Assembly (NCBI GenBank): GCA_951230915.1
Contig: OX579638.1
Location: forward strand, 26,988,696 to 27,052,695
Reading direction: 5' to 3'
Source: Antitrichia curtipendula
Lineage: Eukaryota; Streptophyta; Bryopsida; Hypnales; Leucodontaceae
DNA: 64,000 nucleotides
In this document: one piece after another, positions 11,918 through 22,470 of the stretch
Layout: each line of letters begins with the position of its first letter
How positions within the stretch are numbered: position 1 is the stretch's first letter
The notes under the pieces: model-generated
The model's database searches: none
What the model was told of the DNA's origin: nothing
What the model saw: only the letters and a program-made list of their open reading frames with translations
Made by a program: the position numbers and the translations under genes

Positions 11918-14900
11918 TTGTTAGATAGATATCACAGTGTCCTTCCAGGAGGTGAAGATAGTAGGCGACTCAATCACGAAATTTCTTGTCTAAGTCGAAG
12001 AATAAGGTGGGAGGACATGGTGTCGATTCCAGTTTTTTCGGGAAGAGAGAAAGAGGATCCCGAACGATTTTTGAAACAATATAAACGGGCATGCATGGCT
12101 AATGGTGATCGTACAGAAAGTTCTTGGTTAGAACTATTACCAATTCACCTAGATGACACAGCTTCCTTCTGGTACGAGAGACAAGCAACAGCAACACGAG
12201 CGACGTGGATGGCACTTACTTCGGCACTCATAACTGAATTCCAGGAGCACGAGAGTTATCAGAGCTTGCTCGGAATATTAAGTTTGATGAAGCAAGGAGT
12301 AAACGAGACCGTTCGACAATTTAGTGAACGAGTTAGGGAATTGCAAGCTCGGATTCAACGAAGCTTGAGTTGCTCAATAGTGAGGAACGGGGAGGATCAA
12401 ACGAGAAGTTCAGAGGATATGGTCGCTAATTTGAGTAGCATCGACGCTCTAGTGCTACGTAGCTTTGTTAGTGGATTAAAGCCAGCGATTCAGGAGATCG
12501 TAGCATGGAAGGATCCAATGACGTTCGAATCTGCTCTGTCCTTGGCGCAACGTAAGGAACTGAATCTCAATAATATTGCACAAGCTCCGTTAGTCGTAGC
12601 AGCTGTATCTCCAGAGCTTACAGAAGTGACTCAAACTCCTGCTTATATACCTGCAAGTAAGGTAGAACAAGTTAAAAAGGAATCCGAGATATCGCAGTTG
12701 GTATCCGAAATGAGAGACTTAAAATTGTTCTTGTTGCAAGGACAGAACAGTAATCGATCCAAAAGTCCGGTAACTGACGGAAGAATGAATTCATCTCGTG
12801 TAGTACAATTCGTGACATGTCATGGTTGTGGCTTAAAAGGACATTACAAAAGTGATTGTCCTAATCAAGAGAAACCTCCGATCTCAAGTACCGTGAAGCT
12901 AGCAGAGGTTCATTTGGTACAAGTAGCAGACAATTCACAAGCAAATCAAGATGAATTAGAAGTAATGATGACAAAAAGAGGTCGGCCATCAAAAGAATCT
13001 ATGCAAGAGTCACTAGGAGAACATTGTGATAAAAGAAGCAAGACCAGCAAGGGAGTTCGCAAACCTCGGCGGAGAATTGGAATTGAGGACTTGCTGATAG
13101 GAAAAAATCAGTTAGAATATTCTATTTTAGATGATCTAGGGAAACAATCCGCAAATATAACTGTGGGACAGTTGATCGCAAAATGTCCTGCATTAAGGAG
13201 AGAACTCAGACAAGGAATTAGCGCCAGACGTCATCAGACCTCAGCCGATATTCATGTTGCGGAAAAAATTCATGGAGATTTAAAAGCGCCTCAAGTTGAA
13301 GCGACTATTCATGGTCGCGAGATAGATGGGTGTTTAATTGACGGAGGTGCGGCAGTGAATATTATGGCAAGTTGGTTCATGGAAGAATTAGAACTAAAGC
13401 CATCTAAGTCATCATCTATGCGGTTAAAGGTAGCTGATCAAAGGTGTGTGAAATCCCTTGGGCAAATTTGTCGAATTCCAATTACGGTTAATGGAGTTAC
13501 AGTGAAGGTGGATTTTTACGTGTTAAATATATCGTTACGAAATGGTGGTTACCCATTGATTTTGGGTAGACCTTGGCTGCGTCAAGTGAAAGCCGTAAAT
13601 TACTGGGAGAAAGGTAAGATGAGGATAGGGTCAGCCTTGAACAGGGTAAGCATACAGGTTGCACCTGACGGTGGCTCCGCATTGACCACCAATTCTGATA
13701 CAGCAGATTCTCCCGATGAATCCTCTTGGGAATCCGAACTCACATCCGACTCTAGTGATGATTCAGAGTCCGAAGCCGAATTGTACGCTGTAGACGTCCT
13801 GCCGCAGGTTATCAGTGACTCCATGGAGCACCTCGAAGATCATACAGTCAGCTTGTGTAAAGAAACCGAAATATTAAATATGTTGGAGTTCGGGCCTAGC
13901 TTGAGCGAAGCAGAACGCAAGGATTTAGAACAAGTGGTTATGGATTATGCTGATCTTTTTGTGACTAAACACGTAGAGCTGCCGGCTATTACTCTGGAGG
14001 AGCACAAAATTGAATTAGTACCGGAAGCGAGACCCGTCCGAGCGAAACAACGGAGGATGGCTCCCGAAAAGATGGCAGTGCTACGAGCGGAATTGGACCG
14101 GTTGCTAGAAGGAGGTTTTATAACAGAAGTCAGAAATACTGAGTGGGTCTCTCCTGTGGTAATTGTACCAAAAAAGGGAGGTAAGTGGAGAGTTTGTGTA
14201 AATTATAGGGCATTAAACCAATTTACTAAGAAAGACCGACAACCTTTGCCACATATTGACGAGCTGTTAGACGAAGTTGCTGGTCACGAGATGTACTCCA
14301 TTTGTGACGGATATTCGGGGTATCATCAAATTCGAATCCATACCGACAGTATTCTATACACAACCTTCACTACACCCTGGGGAACATTTGCTTGGCTGCG
14401 AATGCCTTTCGGCTTATGCAATGCAGGTGGCACCTTTCAGCGTGTCCAGCTTAAAATATTTGGACCGTATATAGGCAGATTTATCCGTGTATATCTCGAC
14501 GACTTTGCGGTGTATGGTGATAGAACGAAGCATGTGGAGCAAGTTAGAGCTGCGTTTCAACGATTGCGGGAGCACGGAAGCTCGTTGAGCCCTTCTAAAT
14601 GCAAACTGGGTTTTGAAGAAGGTCCTTTATTGGGTCATGTTGTGTTTAGGGGAGGTTTGAAGGTAGACCCGGGGAAAGTACAGCGTATTCTAGAAATGAA
14701 AGCACCAATTTCGAGAGAGCAAGTGTCAAAACTATGGGGAACAACCATTTATCATAACCGTTTTATACCTAATCTCGCAGGTGTGGGACGTCCTATAAGT
14801 TCATTGATTGCGAAAACTAAACCTTTTGTGTGGAGTGAAGAATGTAACCAAGCATTTGAATATGTGAAGTCACGGCTGGCTAACGGGCCTGTGGTTCGGA

Positions 14901-15889
14901 ATCCCGATTGGAGTGTGCAATTTATTATAAATCCTTCCGCTTCAGAGTATGCCGTTGCTGCAGTGTTGATGCAGAACGATAATTCGGGTCGAGTACATCC
15001 AGTGTATTATGCAAGTCGGCTAATGTCCCAGTGTGAGCTGAAATATTCACCATTAGAGAAGTTAGGTGTTGCATTATTATTTGCTTGTGTGAAATTTAAA
15101 CATTATTTGTTGGCCAGTCAATTTTCCATCATGGTGCAATGTGAAACGGAGGGGTTAAAGATGTTGATCCAACAAACAAACCCTGAAGGCAGGGCCGCAC
15201 GACTGATGGCTTCTCTTCAGCCATATGATTTAGTTATTAAAACTATGAAGGGGACCCGTGCAACTCATGCTTCTCTACTGTTGGAGCTCGGTCAGCCAAA
15301 CGTAGGAATCGAAGGAGTACTGTCCGATGACTTGGAGTGTTTTGTTTTGATGGAAGATGACGAGCGACCAGATTTCGGGTATACAGAGATAATAGCTTAT
15401 TTAAGAGACTTGGAGTTACCTGAAACTTTAACAGCTCGTCAGCGGCATGAAATACGAAGGAAAAGTCAACCATACACGTTGGTTGGTAATGAGTTATATC
15501 GGGCCGGGAAGGACGGCATTCTTAGGCGAGCTGTGAATCCCGAGGAAACCAAAGATATATTACGGCACTGTCATGGGGGCGTCTGCGGCGGACATTTTGC
15601 TGTTGACGTTACCTCTCGAAAGATATTACAAGCAGGTTATTATTGGCCGTGCATGTATGCAGATATCGCTCGTTATTGCAAAACATGCCCGCAATGCCAA
15701 GCATATGGGAGACGCCTCGTGTCATACACCGAATTGAATCCAATCTTCCCAACTGGAATTTTTGAAAAGTGGGGCGTTGACTTTATAGGTCCTCTTCCAG
15801 TGACTGCAAAGCACAATGAGTATGTGATAGTGGCTACCGATTATCTCTCAAAATGGTCGGAGGCAATGGCTGTAAAAAAAGAGCAATAA
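11918..15889 (+). CDS. Gag-protease-reverse transcriptase-RNase H-integrase (N-terminal part)
   Basis: One long frame of about 1323 codons; the first in-frame ATG is at 12017, so the start is uncertain. Gag occupies roughly the first 290 residues, with a CCHC zinc knuckle (CHGCGLKGHYKSDC) at about 301. An aspartic protease active site LIDGGAA lies near 475, with Gly in place of the usual Ser/Thr after Asp. RT spans about 700-900 with YLDD at about 859 instead of YIDD/YVDD. The tethered RNase H region reads INPSASEY where active enzymes have TDAS, and lacks the final Asp motif, so it looks inactive. The integrase HHCC zinc module is at about 1216 and the first catalytic Asp (GVDFIGP) at about 1287. 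The frame ends in TAA just after a run of seven A at 15874-15880. Confidence 0.92.
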   Translation: MLDRYHSVLPGGEDSRRLNHEISCLSRRIRWEDMVSIPVFSGREKEDPERFLKQYKRACMANGDRTESSWLELLPIHLDDTASFWYERQATATRATWMALTSALITEFQEHESYQSLLGILSLMKQGVNETVRQFSERVRELQARIQRSLSCSIVRNGEDQTRSSEDMVANLSSIDALVLRSFVSGLKPAIQEIVAWKDPMTFESALSLAQRKELNLNNIAQAPLVVAAVSPELTEVTQTPAYIPASKVEQVKKESEISQLVSEMRDLKLFLLQGQNSNRSKSPVTDGRMNSSRVVQFVTCHGCGLKGHYKSDCPNQEKPPISSTVKLAEVHLVQVADNSQANQDELEVMMTKRGRPSKESMQESLGEHCDKRSKTSKGVRKPRRRIGIEDLLIGKNQLEYSILDDLGKQSANITVGQLIAKCPALRRELRQGISARRHQTSADIHVAEKIHGDLKAPQVEATIHGREIDGCLIDGGAAVNIMASWFMEELELKPSKSSSMRLKVADQRCVKSLGQICRIPITVNGVTVKVDFYVLNISLRNGGYPLILGRPWLRQVKAVNYWEKGKMRIGSALNRVSIQVAPDGGSALTTNSDTADSPDESSWESELTSDSSDDSESEAELYAVDVLPQVISDSMEHLEDHTVSLCKETEILNMLEFGPSLSEAERKDLEQVVMDYADLFVTKHVELPAITLEEHKIELVPEARPVRAKQRRMAPEKMAVLRAELDRLLEGGFITEVRNTEWVSPVVIVPKKGGKWRVCVNYRALNQFTKKDRQPLPHIDELLDEVAGHEMYSICDGYSGYHQIRIHTDSILYTTFTTPWGTFAWLRMPFGLCNAGGTFQRVQLKIFGPYIGRFIRVYLDDFAVYGDRTKHVEQVRAAFQRLREHGSSLSPSKCKLGFEEGPLLGHVVFRGGLKVDPGKVQRILEMKAPISREQVSKLWGTTIYHNRFIPNLAGVGRPISSLIAKTKPFVWSEECNQAFEYVKSRLANGPVVRNPDWSVQFIINPSASEYAVAAVLMQNDNSGRVHPVYYASRLMSQCELKYSPLEKLGVALLFACVKFKHYLLASQFSIMVQCETEGLKMLIQQTNPEGRAARLMASLQPYDLVIKTMKGTRATHASLLLELGQPNVGIEGVLSDDLECFVLMEDDERPDFGYTEIIAYLRDLELPETLTARQRHEIRRKSQPYTLVGNELYRAGKDGILRRAVNPEETKDILRHCHGGVCGGHFAVDVTSRKILQAGYYWPCMYADIARYCKTCPQCQAYGRRLVSYTELNPIFPTGIFEKWGVDFIGPLPVTAKHNEYVIVATDYLSKWSEAMAVKKEQ

Positions 15890-16703
15890 GAAAGTTGCTG
15901 CCGAGTTCATTTTCAATCAAATTATTTGTCGTTACGGCTGTCCACTGGAAATTGTAACTGATCAAGGAACTCATTTTGTGAATGAGATGGTTTCAGAGCT
16001 TCTTAAGAAAATGTCAGTAAAGCATCGACGAGCGAGCCCATATTACCCACAAACGAACGGGTTGGTGGAGAAGACGAATGGAATATTAATTGGGATTATT
16101 AGTAAAGTCGTACTGGAGAAACGACGGGAGTGGGACCAACATGTGGCCGAAGCACTCTGGGCCTATCGGACAGCGTACAAAACATCGACGGGGTTCACTC
16201 CTTTTCAGCTAGCCTTCGGTATGGAAGCCGTAATGCCGGTGGAATTAGAACTAACATCGCTCAGGACCGCCATACAACATGGGCTTGGAGATGCAGGGTC
16301 ATTAGAAGCTCGAATTCATTCACTTGAGAAATTAGATGAGACTCGGCGCCAGGCACTCCAGAACTACGAGACCTTACAGCGAAGGAGAAAGATTGCTCAT
16401 GATACTCGGAGAAAAACGATCACGTTCGAACCTGGTGAGCTTGTCATGATGGTCGACCACTGGTTAGTTAAGCAACACGGACAGAAGTTTAAGCCAAAGT
16501 GGCTCGGTCCTTACGTAATACATCGTCGATATGACAATGGATCTTACAGCTTGAGTACTCCAGAAGGTGCAATTTTAAGAAAGACGTATAATGGATCCAA
16601 ACTTAAAAGATATTTCTACCGATCAGAACAGACTCTGTGCACTACAGGAGTTTCAGAGCCTGGGGAGGAGATGATATCGGTGATTTCTGTACAACTAGGT
16701 TAA
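15890..16703 (+). pseudogene. Integrase C-terminal part, out of frame with pol
   Basis: The integrase continues in another frame from about 15879: second catalytic Asp in VTDQGTHF near 15958, catalytic Glu in NGLVEKTNG near 16067, then a GPY/F-type module (KWLGPYVI). The break lies at the A7 run 15874-15880, where one base must be skipped to keep reading. It is either a homopolymer mutation or a programmed +1 shift; the mutation is simpler. The frame runs a few codons into the 3' LTR and stops at 16703. The ATG at 15978 is internal to the domain, so this is not an independent gene. Confidence 0.85.
16662..16671 (+). other. Polypurine tract
   Basis: GGGGAGGAGA immediately before the 3' LTR; the usual primer for plus-strand synthesis. 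Confidence 0.85.
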
Positions 16704-17042
16704 GTCTCACTGAGATGTCGTAGAAGAATAGGCCCTCAAATTTAGAGCTTCAGGAGAGTGATGACTGATTAGGTTTGGAACCCTAACTGTCGGTTTGTTA
16801 CAGGGAGGTTCGGAGGCGAGATTATTAGAGGCGGTTTCTACAGAATAAAAGAGGGAGAGTAGAGAGGCAGAAGGACCAATCATGTAACTGAGGTGAAGAA
16901 ATAAAAGGAAAAGGGAAATAATTGAATGGGAGATACTGCGTCTTATACCAGAGAATTAGGCTTATTGATCTGTATGAGTTTCGGCGTTGATTGATCTGTG
17001 ACTGGGTTTAGGATAGGTTATGATTTTTGTTATCTGATTTCA
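16672..17042 (+). repeat. 3' LTR (371 bp)
   Basis: Matches the 5' LTR base for base as far as I can compare. It is followed by TCTTGGTTCCGT, which repeats ten bases of the primer site, and then by GGTTATGATTTTT, a copy of 17016-17028 within the LTR, before the 127-bp flank repeat starts. Confidence 0.93.
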
Positions 17043-17070
17043 TCTTGGTTCCGTGGTTATGATTTTTTTT

Positions 17071-17197
17071 AAGTTTTTAAAGATTCGAAATAAACCAATA
17101 TTTTGGACAATTGATGGAAGGCTCATGTGGTAGGCACCATTTTGCAATGCATGCAAATTTTTAGAGCGTCTTAACTTCCAAAACCCTCAAGGGGCTT
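17071..17197 (+). repeat. 127-bp direct repeat, right copy
   Basis: Same sequence as 10318-10444. It continues without a break into CTCAATGCCC, so this copy is the one still joined to the original target, the first unit of the degenerate tandem array to its right. Confidence 0.9.
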
Positions 17198-18800
17198 CTC
17201 AATGCCCAAAGGTTTTTCTAGAGGTGATGGAGTTGCACTATACATTCACGCATAAAAAAAAGAATTGAATTTTTTTTGAAAAAAAAGTATTTTCAAAGTT
17301 CCAAACTCCACAAAGGCCAAAAGGATTATTGGGATGGCAAAGTTGTGGAAACAAGCAAACAAGCAAAATTAATTAATTAAATCTATTTATTTATTTTAAG
17401 AGTACCAAGCCCCAAACTTCACAAGGAATCTCTTGGTACCAGAAGGGATTTTCAAGGGTTTATAAAGTTGTGATAAAGGAAAAATAAATAAATAAAATAA
17501 TATTTTTCTTAAGAATCCCATATCCTAAACTGCACAAGAAGGTTCTTAATACTAAAAGGGGGTTTCAAGGAGTTACAAAGTTGTGATAAAGAGAAACTAA
17601 AGTAAAATTAAAAAATAAAATAAATTAAAAAATAAATCTCTTTAAAAAATATAGAATTCCAAATCTTAAAGTTTGCAAAGAATTTCTTAGTATTGAAAGG
17701 GTTTTCTCAAGATGATGAAGTTGTGGGAAAAATTAAACTAAATAAAACTCAAAAACTTAAATATTTTGGTATATTTTTTTTTAATTCAATAAATTTTAAG
17801 AATTCCAAACTCCAAATTCCTACAAAGGCATCTCTTGGTACCAAAAGGGATTTTTCAGGATGACAAAGTTGAGGAAAAAATTTAAAACATTTAATTTAAT
17901 TGCATTTAAATTTTTTATTTTTTATTTTATTTTTAAATGTTGAAAGTTCCCAAAGCCAAAATTCTCAAGGAGTTTCTTGGTACCAAGAGGCTTTTTTGGA
18001 AGTAACAAAGTTACAAAAAAAAATTTAACTTCAAAAAAAATCTAAATTTTTTTTTTTTCTCTAGTAGTTCCAAACTCCAAAATCTACAAGGAGTCTCTCG
18101 GAGCATTTTCTCAGGGTGATGAAGTCGCGGAATTTTTTTTAAGAAAATATTTATTATTATTATTATTATTACTATTATTATATTTTGTTAAAAAAATTTA
18201 AAATTTGAAAGTCCGAAACCCCAGATCCCATAAGCGGTCTTTCTATACCAAGAGGGTTTTCGTGGGATGATGAAGTCATGGAATTTATTATTATAATTAT
18301 TACTATAATTATTATTTTTAAAATAATTTTTTTAAAATAAAATTTAACAATTCCAAACCCAAAATCTTGCAAGGGATTTCTTGGTACTGAGAAAAGTATT
18401 AGGGGTGTCAAAGTCACAAAAAATTAATTAATTAGTTTTTAATTTTTTTTGTTGAGAGCCTCAAACCACATAGCTTCCATAGGTTCTTTGGGTACCAAGG
18501 GGGATTTATGGAGGTAATGAAGTTGCGAAAAAAAATTGAAAAAAAAAAAAATTCTAATATTTTTGAGTCCCAAATCCTAGACTCTCCAAGGGACCTTTAG
18601 ATATTGAGAGGGGATTCTAAAGGTGCTGGAGTCGTGAAAAAATTATTATTATTATAAAAGTAGAAAAAAAAATTAAAAATGTTTTGAGAGCTCTAAATCC
18701 TAGATCCTTCAAGGGGCCTCTTGTAGAGTTGTGGGTGACAAAGTCACAACAAAGAGAAAAAAATTGAAATTTTTTTTATTTTTTTTACAAGCCCAATCCC
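17160..18800 (+). repeat. Degenerate tandem array, about 13 units of 105-160 bp
   Basis: Each unit repeats the scheme: TTCCAAACYCCA(A)ATYCTACAAGG, then TTCTTGGTACCAAAAGGG, then TTTTCAAGGRTGACAAAGTTGTGG, followed by a poly-A/AT-rich stretch. Units begin near 17175, 17300, 17405, 17515, 17650, 17808, 17944, 18066, 18208, 18350, 18457, 18570 and 18690. The conserved half is about 80 bp; the A/T half varies in length. It is an old satellite-like array; no coding frame survives. Confidence 0.8.
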
Positions 18801-18875
18801 AAGAAATATATACCTCACAAATTTTGAGACTCATAGGCTCTTAAACTCTCGAGTTCCCACTTTAAAGCTTACAAA

Positions 18876-19107
18876 CACTACAAGAGAAAGGGGTGTTTTA
18901 AATATAGTCCTAGAGATAACATTTTAAGTAATGACCTTTTTAGAAGATTTTCAGTAAGAATTTACAAGATATTTGTGTCTTTCTAGTAGAATTTTACTAG
19001 AAAGACACAAATATCTTGTAAATTCTTACTGAAAATCTTCTAAAAAGGTCATTACCTAAAATGTTATCTCTAGGACTATATTTAAAACACCCTTTTCTCT
19101 TGTAGTG
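18876..19107. mobile_element. CACTA-like foldback (MITE-type) element
   Basis: 232-bp nearly perfect palindrome: arms of about 110 bp starting CACTACAAGAGAA and ending TTCTCTTGTAGTG. Three bases AAA flank both sides, the 3-bp target duplication expected for CACTA elements. The tip is the known plant CACTA end CACTACAAGAAA with slight change. Arms differ at only a few places (for example GTAATGACC on both sides of TTTAAGT/ACCTAAA). No coding capacity. Confidence 0.9.
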
Positions 19108-20484
19108 AAAAAAGCACTCCAGAATGGTAAATCCAATTGGAATTTGCATTTTTCAAAGAAACTAACTAGCCAGGAGTGTTTGGAAAGTTTGAGGTAGCAA
19201 GGAAAGATTCCTCATTTGCGCCATTTGGCCATTGCAAACTCTTGGTACACCGGTCAATATGTTGTCAAGTTGTAAATTCTTCCTGAATTCAATGCAATTG
19301 TTGGTTCTAGTAATTATTGATGTCGAAAAGCCTCCAAACTTGATGGGGTGCTTTATTAGCACAATTACACCTATCCTAATTTTTAAAAGATGACTTTACA
19401 AGAAGTCAACCACCTTTAAACATGTTTCTAATTTTCTAGAAATTATCCATGTTGAGATAAAATCCTACTAAAATTTGGAAAAATCCAAAACTTTAAGGTA
19501 AATTCTAGAAAGTTTCCAAAACCACAGTGAAAATTTATATTCTATTTTGTACTATTTACAGGATGGTTAAGTTTAATTATTTCCTTTTAATTTCTACCCA
19601 AAGAGGAAATCATTTGGATACCAAGGAATTCAGACAAACCAATTATGTTATTCATCTCCTTGCATGGTTTTAAGCTAAAAGCACCTCTCTTAATGCTCCA
19701 TTCACCTCTTCTACCATATCGTTTGCATTTCTACTCACTTTAACCAAAAGTTACCTACAAGATTTAAATAATTATTTTTAATTTTTGCAAATTGGATGGT
19801 GTCCTCAATTGGATGGTGTCCACTACATAAACTCTCTAGGCCTAACAAGAACCTTTCGTTATTAATTTCATTTAGCCAAATTGTCACATCTAGGACTAGC
19901 TAATCCTTTGATTCTAAATTCTCTCGTAAATGACTAATTAACCTTTCAAACTCTTAACTAGACATTAGAAGTAAGTGTGGGCGCAAGATTACCCAACCTT
20001 GGTAATCGGGCGAACACCGACTAGGTTCTATGCCTTAATCCACCTTTTGAATATATGGGGGTGTTGTGAGCGCGGTCCACTGTGCCTTCGAAGCAATGGA
20101 TCTTTTTGTGCTAACGCTTTCTAAGTGTCGTGGATGGCAGCGAATACTACTAGAAATGCATGGGTAACTAACAAGATGACTGTGATGATCAACGGTGATG
20201 GTAATTCCTAACTCCCTAACTGTCTATCCTATGTATAGGGTTGGCTGGGTAGTTGGCGTCATTTCTAACGTCCCTAACTACATGAGCGGGGAACCCTTAC
20301 GTTCCTTCCATGAGTGTCGAAGACTATCTTTTGAGGGTTGACACTTCTCTCGGAATTTCTAACTCTACGGCAAATCCCAAGCTTAATTTTTACTCTAGTT
20401 TCCAACTTCTAATTGTAACTCTAGATTTTTGACTCTATGGTTAGATTTGCTTACCTTTGGGTTTTTTTTATTCCTGAGTAAATT

Positions 20485-20715
20485 AGCTCTAAATTCTACC
20501 CCTAAATTAACTCTAGGCTTTTACTCCTAATTTTAACCCTAAAGTTTTTACTCCTAAATTTAACTCTAAAATTTACTCCTAAATTTAACTCCTAAATTTA
20601 CTCCTAAATTTAACTCCAAAATTTACTCCTAAATTTAACTCTAAGTTTTTATTTCTAAATTTAATTCTAAATTTTACTCCCCACACTAACTCTAAATTTT
20701 AACTTCTATTTCTAA
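20485..20715 (+). repeat. Simple minisatellite of (ACTCCTAAATTTA) type
   Basis: Reiterated variants of ACTCCTAAATTTAACTCTAA over about 230 bp, with a repeat rhythm of 12-25 bp. No coding frame. Confidence 0.75.
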
Positions 20716-21621
20716 TTTTTTACCTTTTCTTATCACGGCTTACTATTCACGTGGAAAGGGCTAATTAAGGTGATCAATGCTAATGAGGAGAAAACACCAA
20801 GTATGGATTCAAGAACTCACCTCGTCACTTTTGGTGTCGGAAATACGCTCGTCCGCATTCGTGCGTACATTTCCATACTCCATGGTGGCCCTTGGGTGGT
20901 GGGACCTTTTCCAATTTCACCACTTATGTTTCGAAAATTAGGACCCATGCAATCTAACCCTTTTCTTTCCCTTCCTCTTTCCTTCTCTCTCCTTTTCTTT
21001 CCCTTTCTCTCTTTCTACACTAACATTATTCTACCTAAGCTTTGATGGGTGTCTTACAATTATAGATTCAAACCCCAAGAAGGTTTAATGTCCCTCCTAC
21101 TCTCTTACACGACCTTGTCTTTGTGTCATCCTAATCTTACCTCCTAATGGTCACTATGAATTCTCGAGATTTCCCTCCTAACACCTATTTAGCTAAGCCT
21201 AGGGCACTATTTATCGTCTCTCTCCCCTTCTCCTATTTAATTCTATGACCCACTAACCTTCCTCCATTGTGTGTAGGTGTGATTTTGGTGAGAGTTGAAA
21301 GTTGTTTGATGCAGGTATGGAGGTGCTACTTATCCTTTCCTCCCTCTTCCCTTTTTGATTTTAGACCCTAATCCCTACTTAGCAATAGGTCAGCCCCCCA
21401 TTATCCTTTGTTTTGTTTATCTTGTCTTTGTTTTGTCCTAGTGTGAGAGAAACCAAAAATCAAGAAAACAGGAGTCCAGAAATGGGGACCGAGCTAGGGC
21501 CCCAACTGCCTGCCGGACCAAGCCTGGCCTCCCGGTTGGCTGGCTAGCTGCTGGGAGGTCGGGTTTAATAAAATAAATAAATTATTTATTTATTTGTTTT
21601 CCGTTGATTTTCTGATGACGT

Positions 21622-21748
21622 GACCTGGTCTGTTTGGTTCTTGACTTGATCTGGTCTGTTCTGGCTCTCGACTTGATCTGGTCTGTTTGGTTCTTGACTG
21701 ATCTGGTCTGTTTGGTTCTCGACTGATCTGGTCTGTACTGGCTCTGGA
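21622..21748 (+). repeat. Tandem repeat of GATCTGGTCTGTTTGGTTCT type
   Basis: Five units of 31-36 bp, each with TGATCTGGTCTGT followed by TTGGTTCT or TCTGGCTCT and TTGACT or CGACT. Confidence 0.8.
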
Positions 21749-22094
21749 CCTTGACTACTTAAGGGAAAACTGGATTTTTGGCAAACTGGATTTTTGGTGA
21801 ACTAAGGGAAAATAGGACTTGAGGGAAATAGCACTTGGGAAAAATAAGACTTGGAGAACAACTAGACTCACTAAAATCTTGGAGAGCAACTAAACTTACT
21901 AGAAAACTTGGGGGACAACTAGATACACTAAACTTGGGGAACACGGAGACTCACTAAATACTTGAAGAACCACTAGACTAAGAGAACTTTGGGATTAGCT
22001 AAACTTCACTAAATGCAAAGGAACCTACATATCTTGGAAGCTAAACTCTGGAGGTTTCCACAAAGGTCTTGGAAACTAGACTTTGGAACTAAAC

Positions 22095-22470
22095 ACGGGG
22101 AAGTGCAAAGCTTTGCCGTTAAGTTGGTTTTAACACCAACTTTAGGACTTCTTGACACCTCGGGGGTTCAAAGCTCCGCTGTCTATACTTTTAACACATG
22201 CTTTAGGACTTCAACTTTGTCACTAGTTCAAAGCTTCGCCGTTTCCAAAGGGGGTCCACACAATGGGAGAGACTTTAGAAGAGGGAAAAAACTAAACCTT
22301 TAAAGAAAAAACACACACATGGTCAAAGCTTCGCCGTCCCGGAGGGGGGTCCACTCAACAAAGGGAAGATTAGAAGAGGGTTGGGATAACTTTAGAAAAC
22401 ATGCACAAAGGAGGTTCAAAGCTTTGCCGTCCCGGAGTGGGGTCCACTCAATAAAGAGAAGGTTAGAAGA
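22095..22470 (+). repeat. Reiterated CAAAGCTTYGCCGT box
   Basis: Box CAAAGCTTTGCCGT or CAAAGCTTCGCCGT near 22108, 22220, 22323 and 22417, plus a variant at 22170. The last two are followed by CCCGGAGNGGGGTCCACTCAA and an AAGAGGG tail. Spacing is about 50-110 bp. It looks like a decayed tandem array; function unknown. Confidence 0.65.

Larger units (their letters stand above)
10444..17042 (+). mobile_element. Ty3/gypsy-type LTR retrotransposon with upstream RNase H ORF
   Basis: Complete LTR element: 371-bp LTRs at both ends (TG...CA), primer site for tRNA-Glu, a leader with a small ORF, an RNase H ORF, a gag-protease-RT-RNase H-integrase frame and a polypurine tract. The order protease-RT-RNaseH-integrase marks Ty3/gypsy (Metaviridae-like). 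The two LTRs look identical base for base, so insertion was recent. A frameshift after 15878 splits the integrase, so this copy is probably not autonomous as it stands. Confidence 0.95.

Noticed and set aside
10318..17197. 127-bp flank repeat as part of the LTR
   Set aside because: It lies outside the TG...CA ends, before the 5' LTR and after the 3' LTR, and the inner edges of the LTRs do not contain it.
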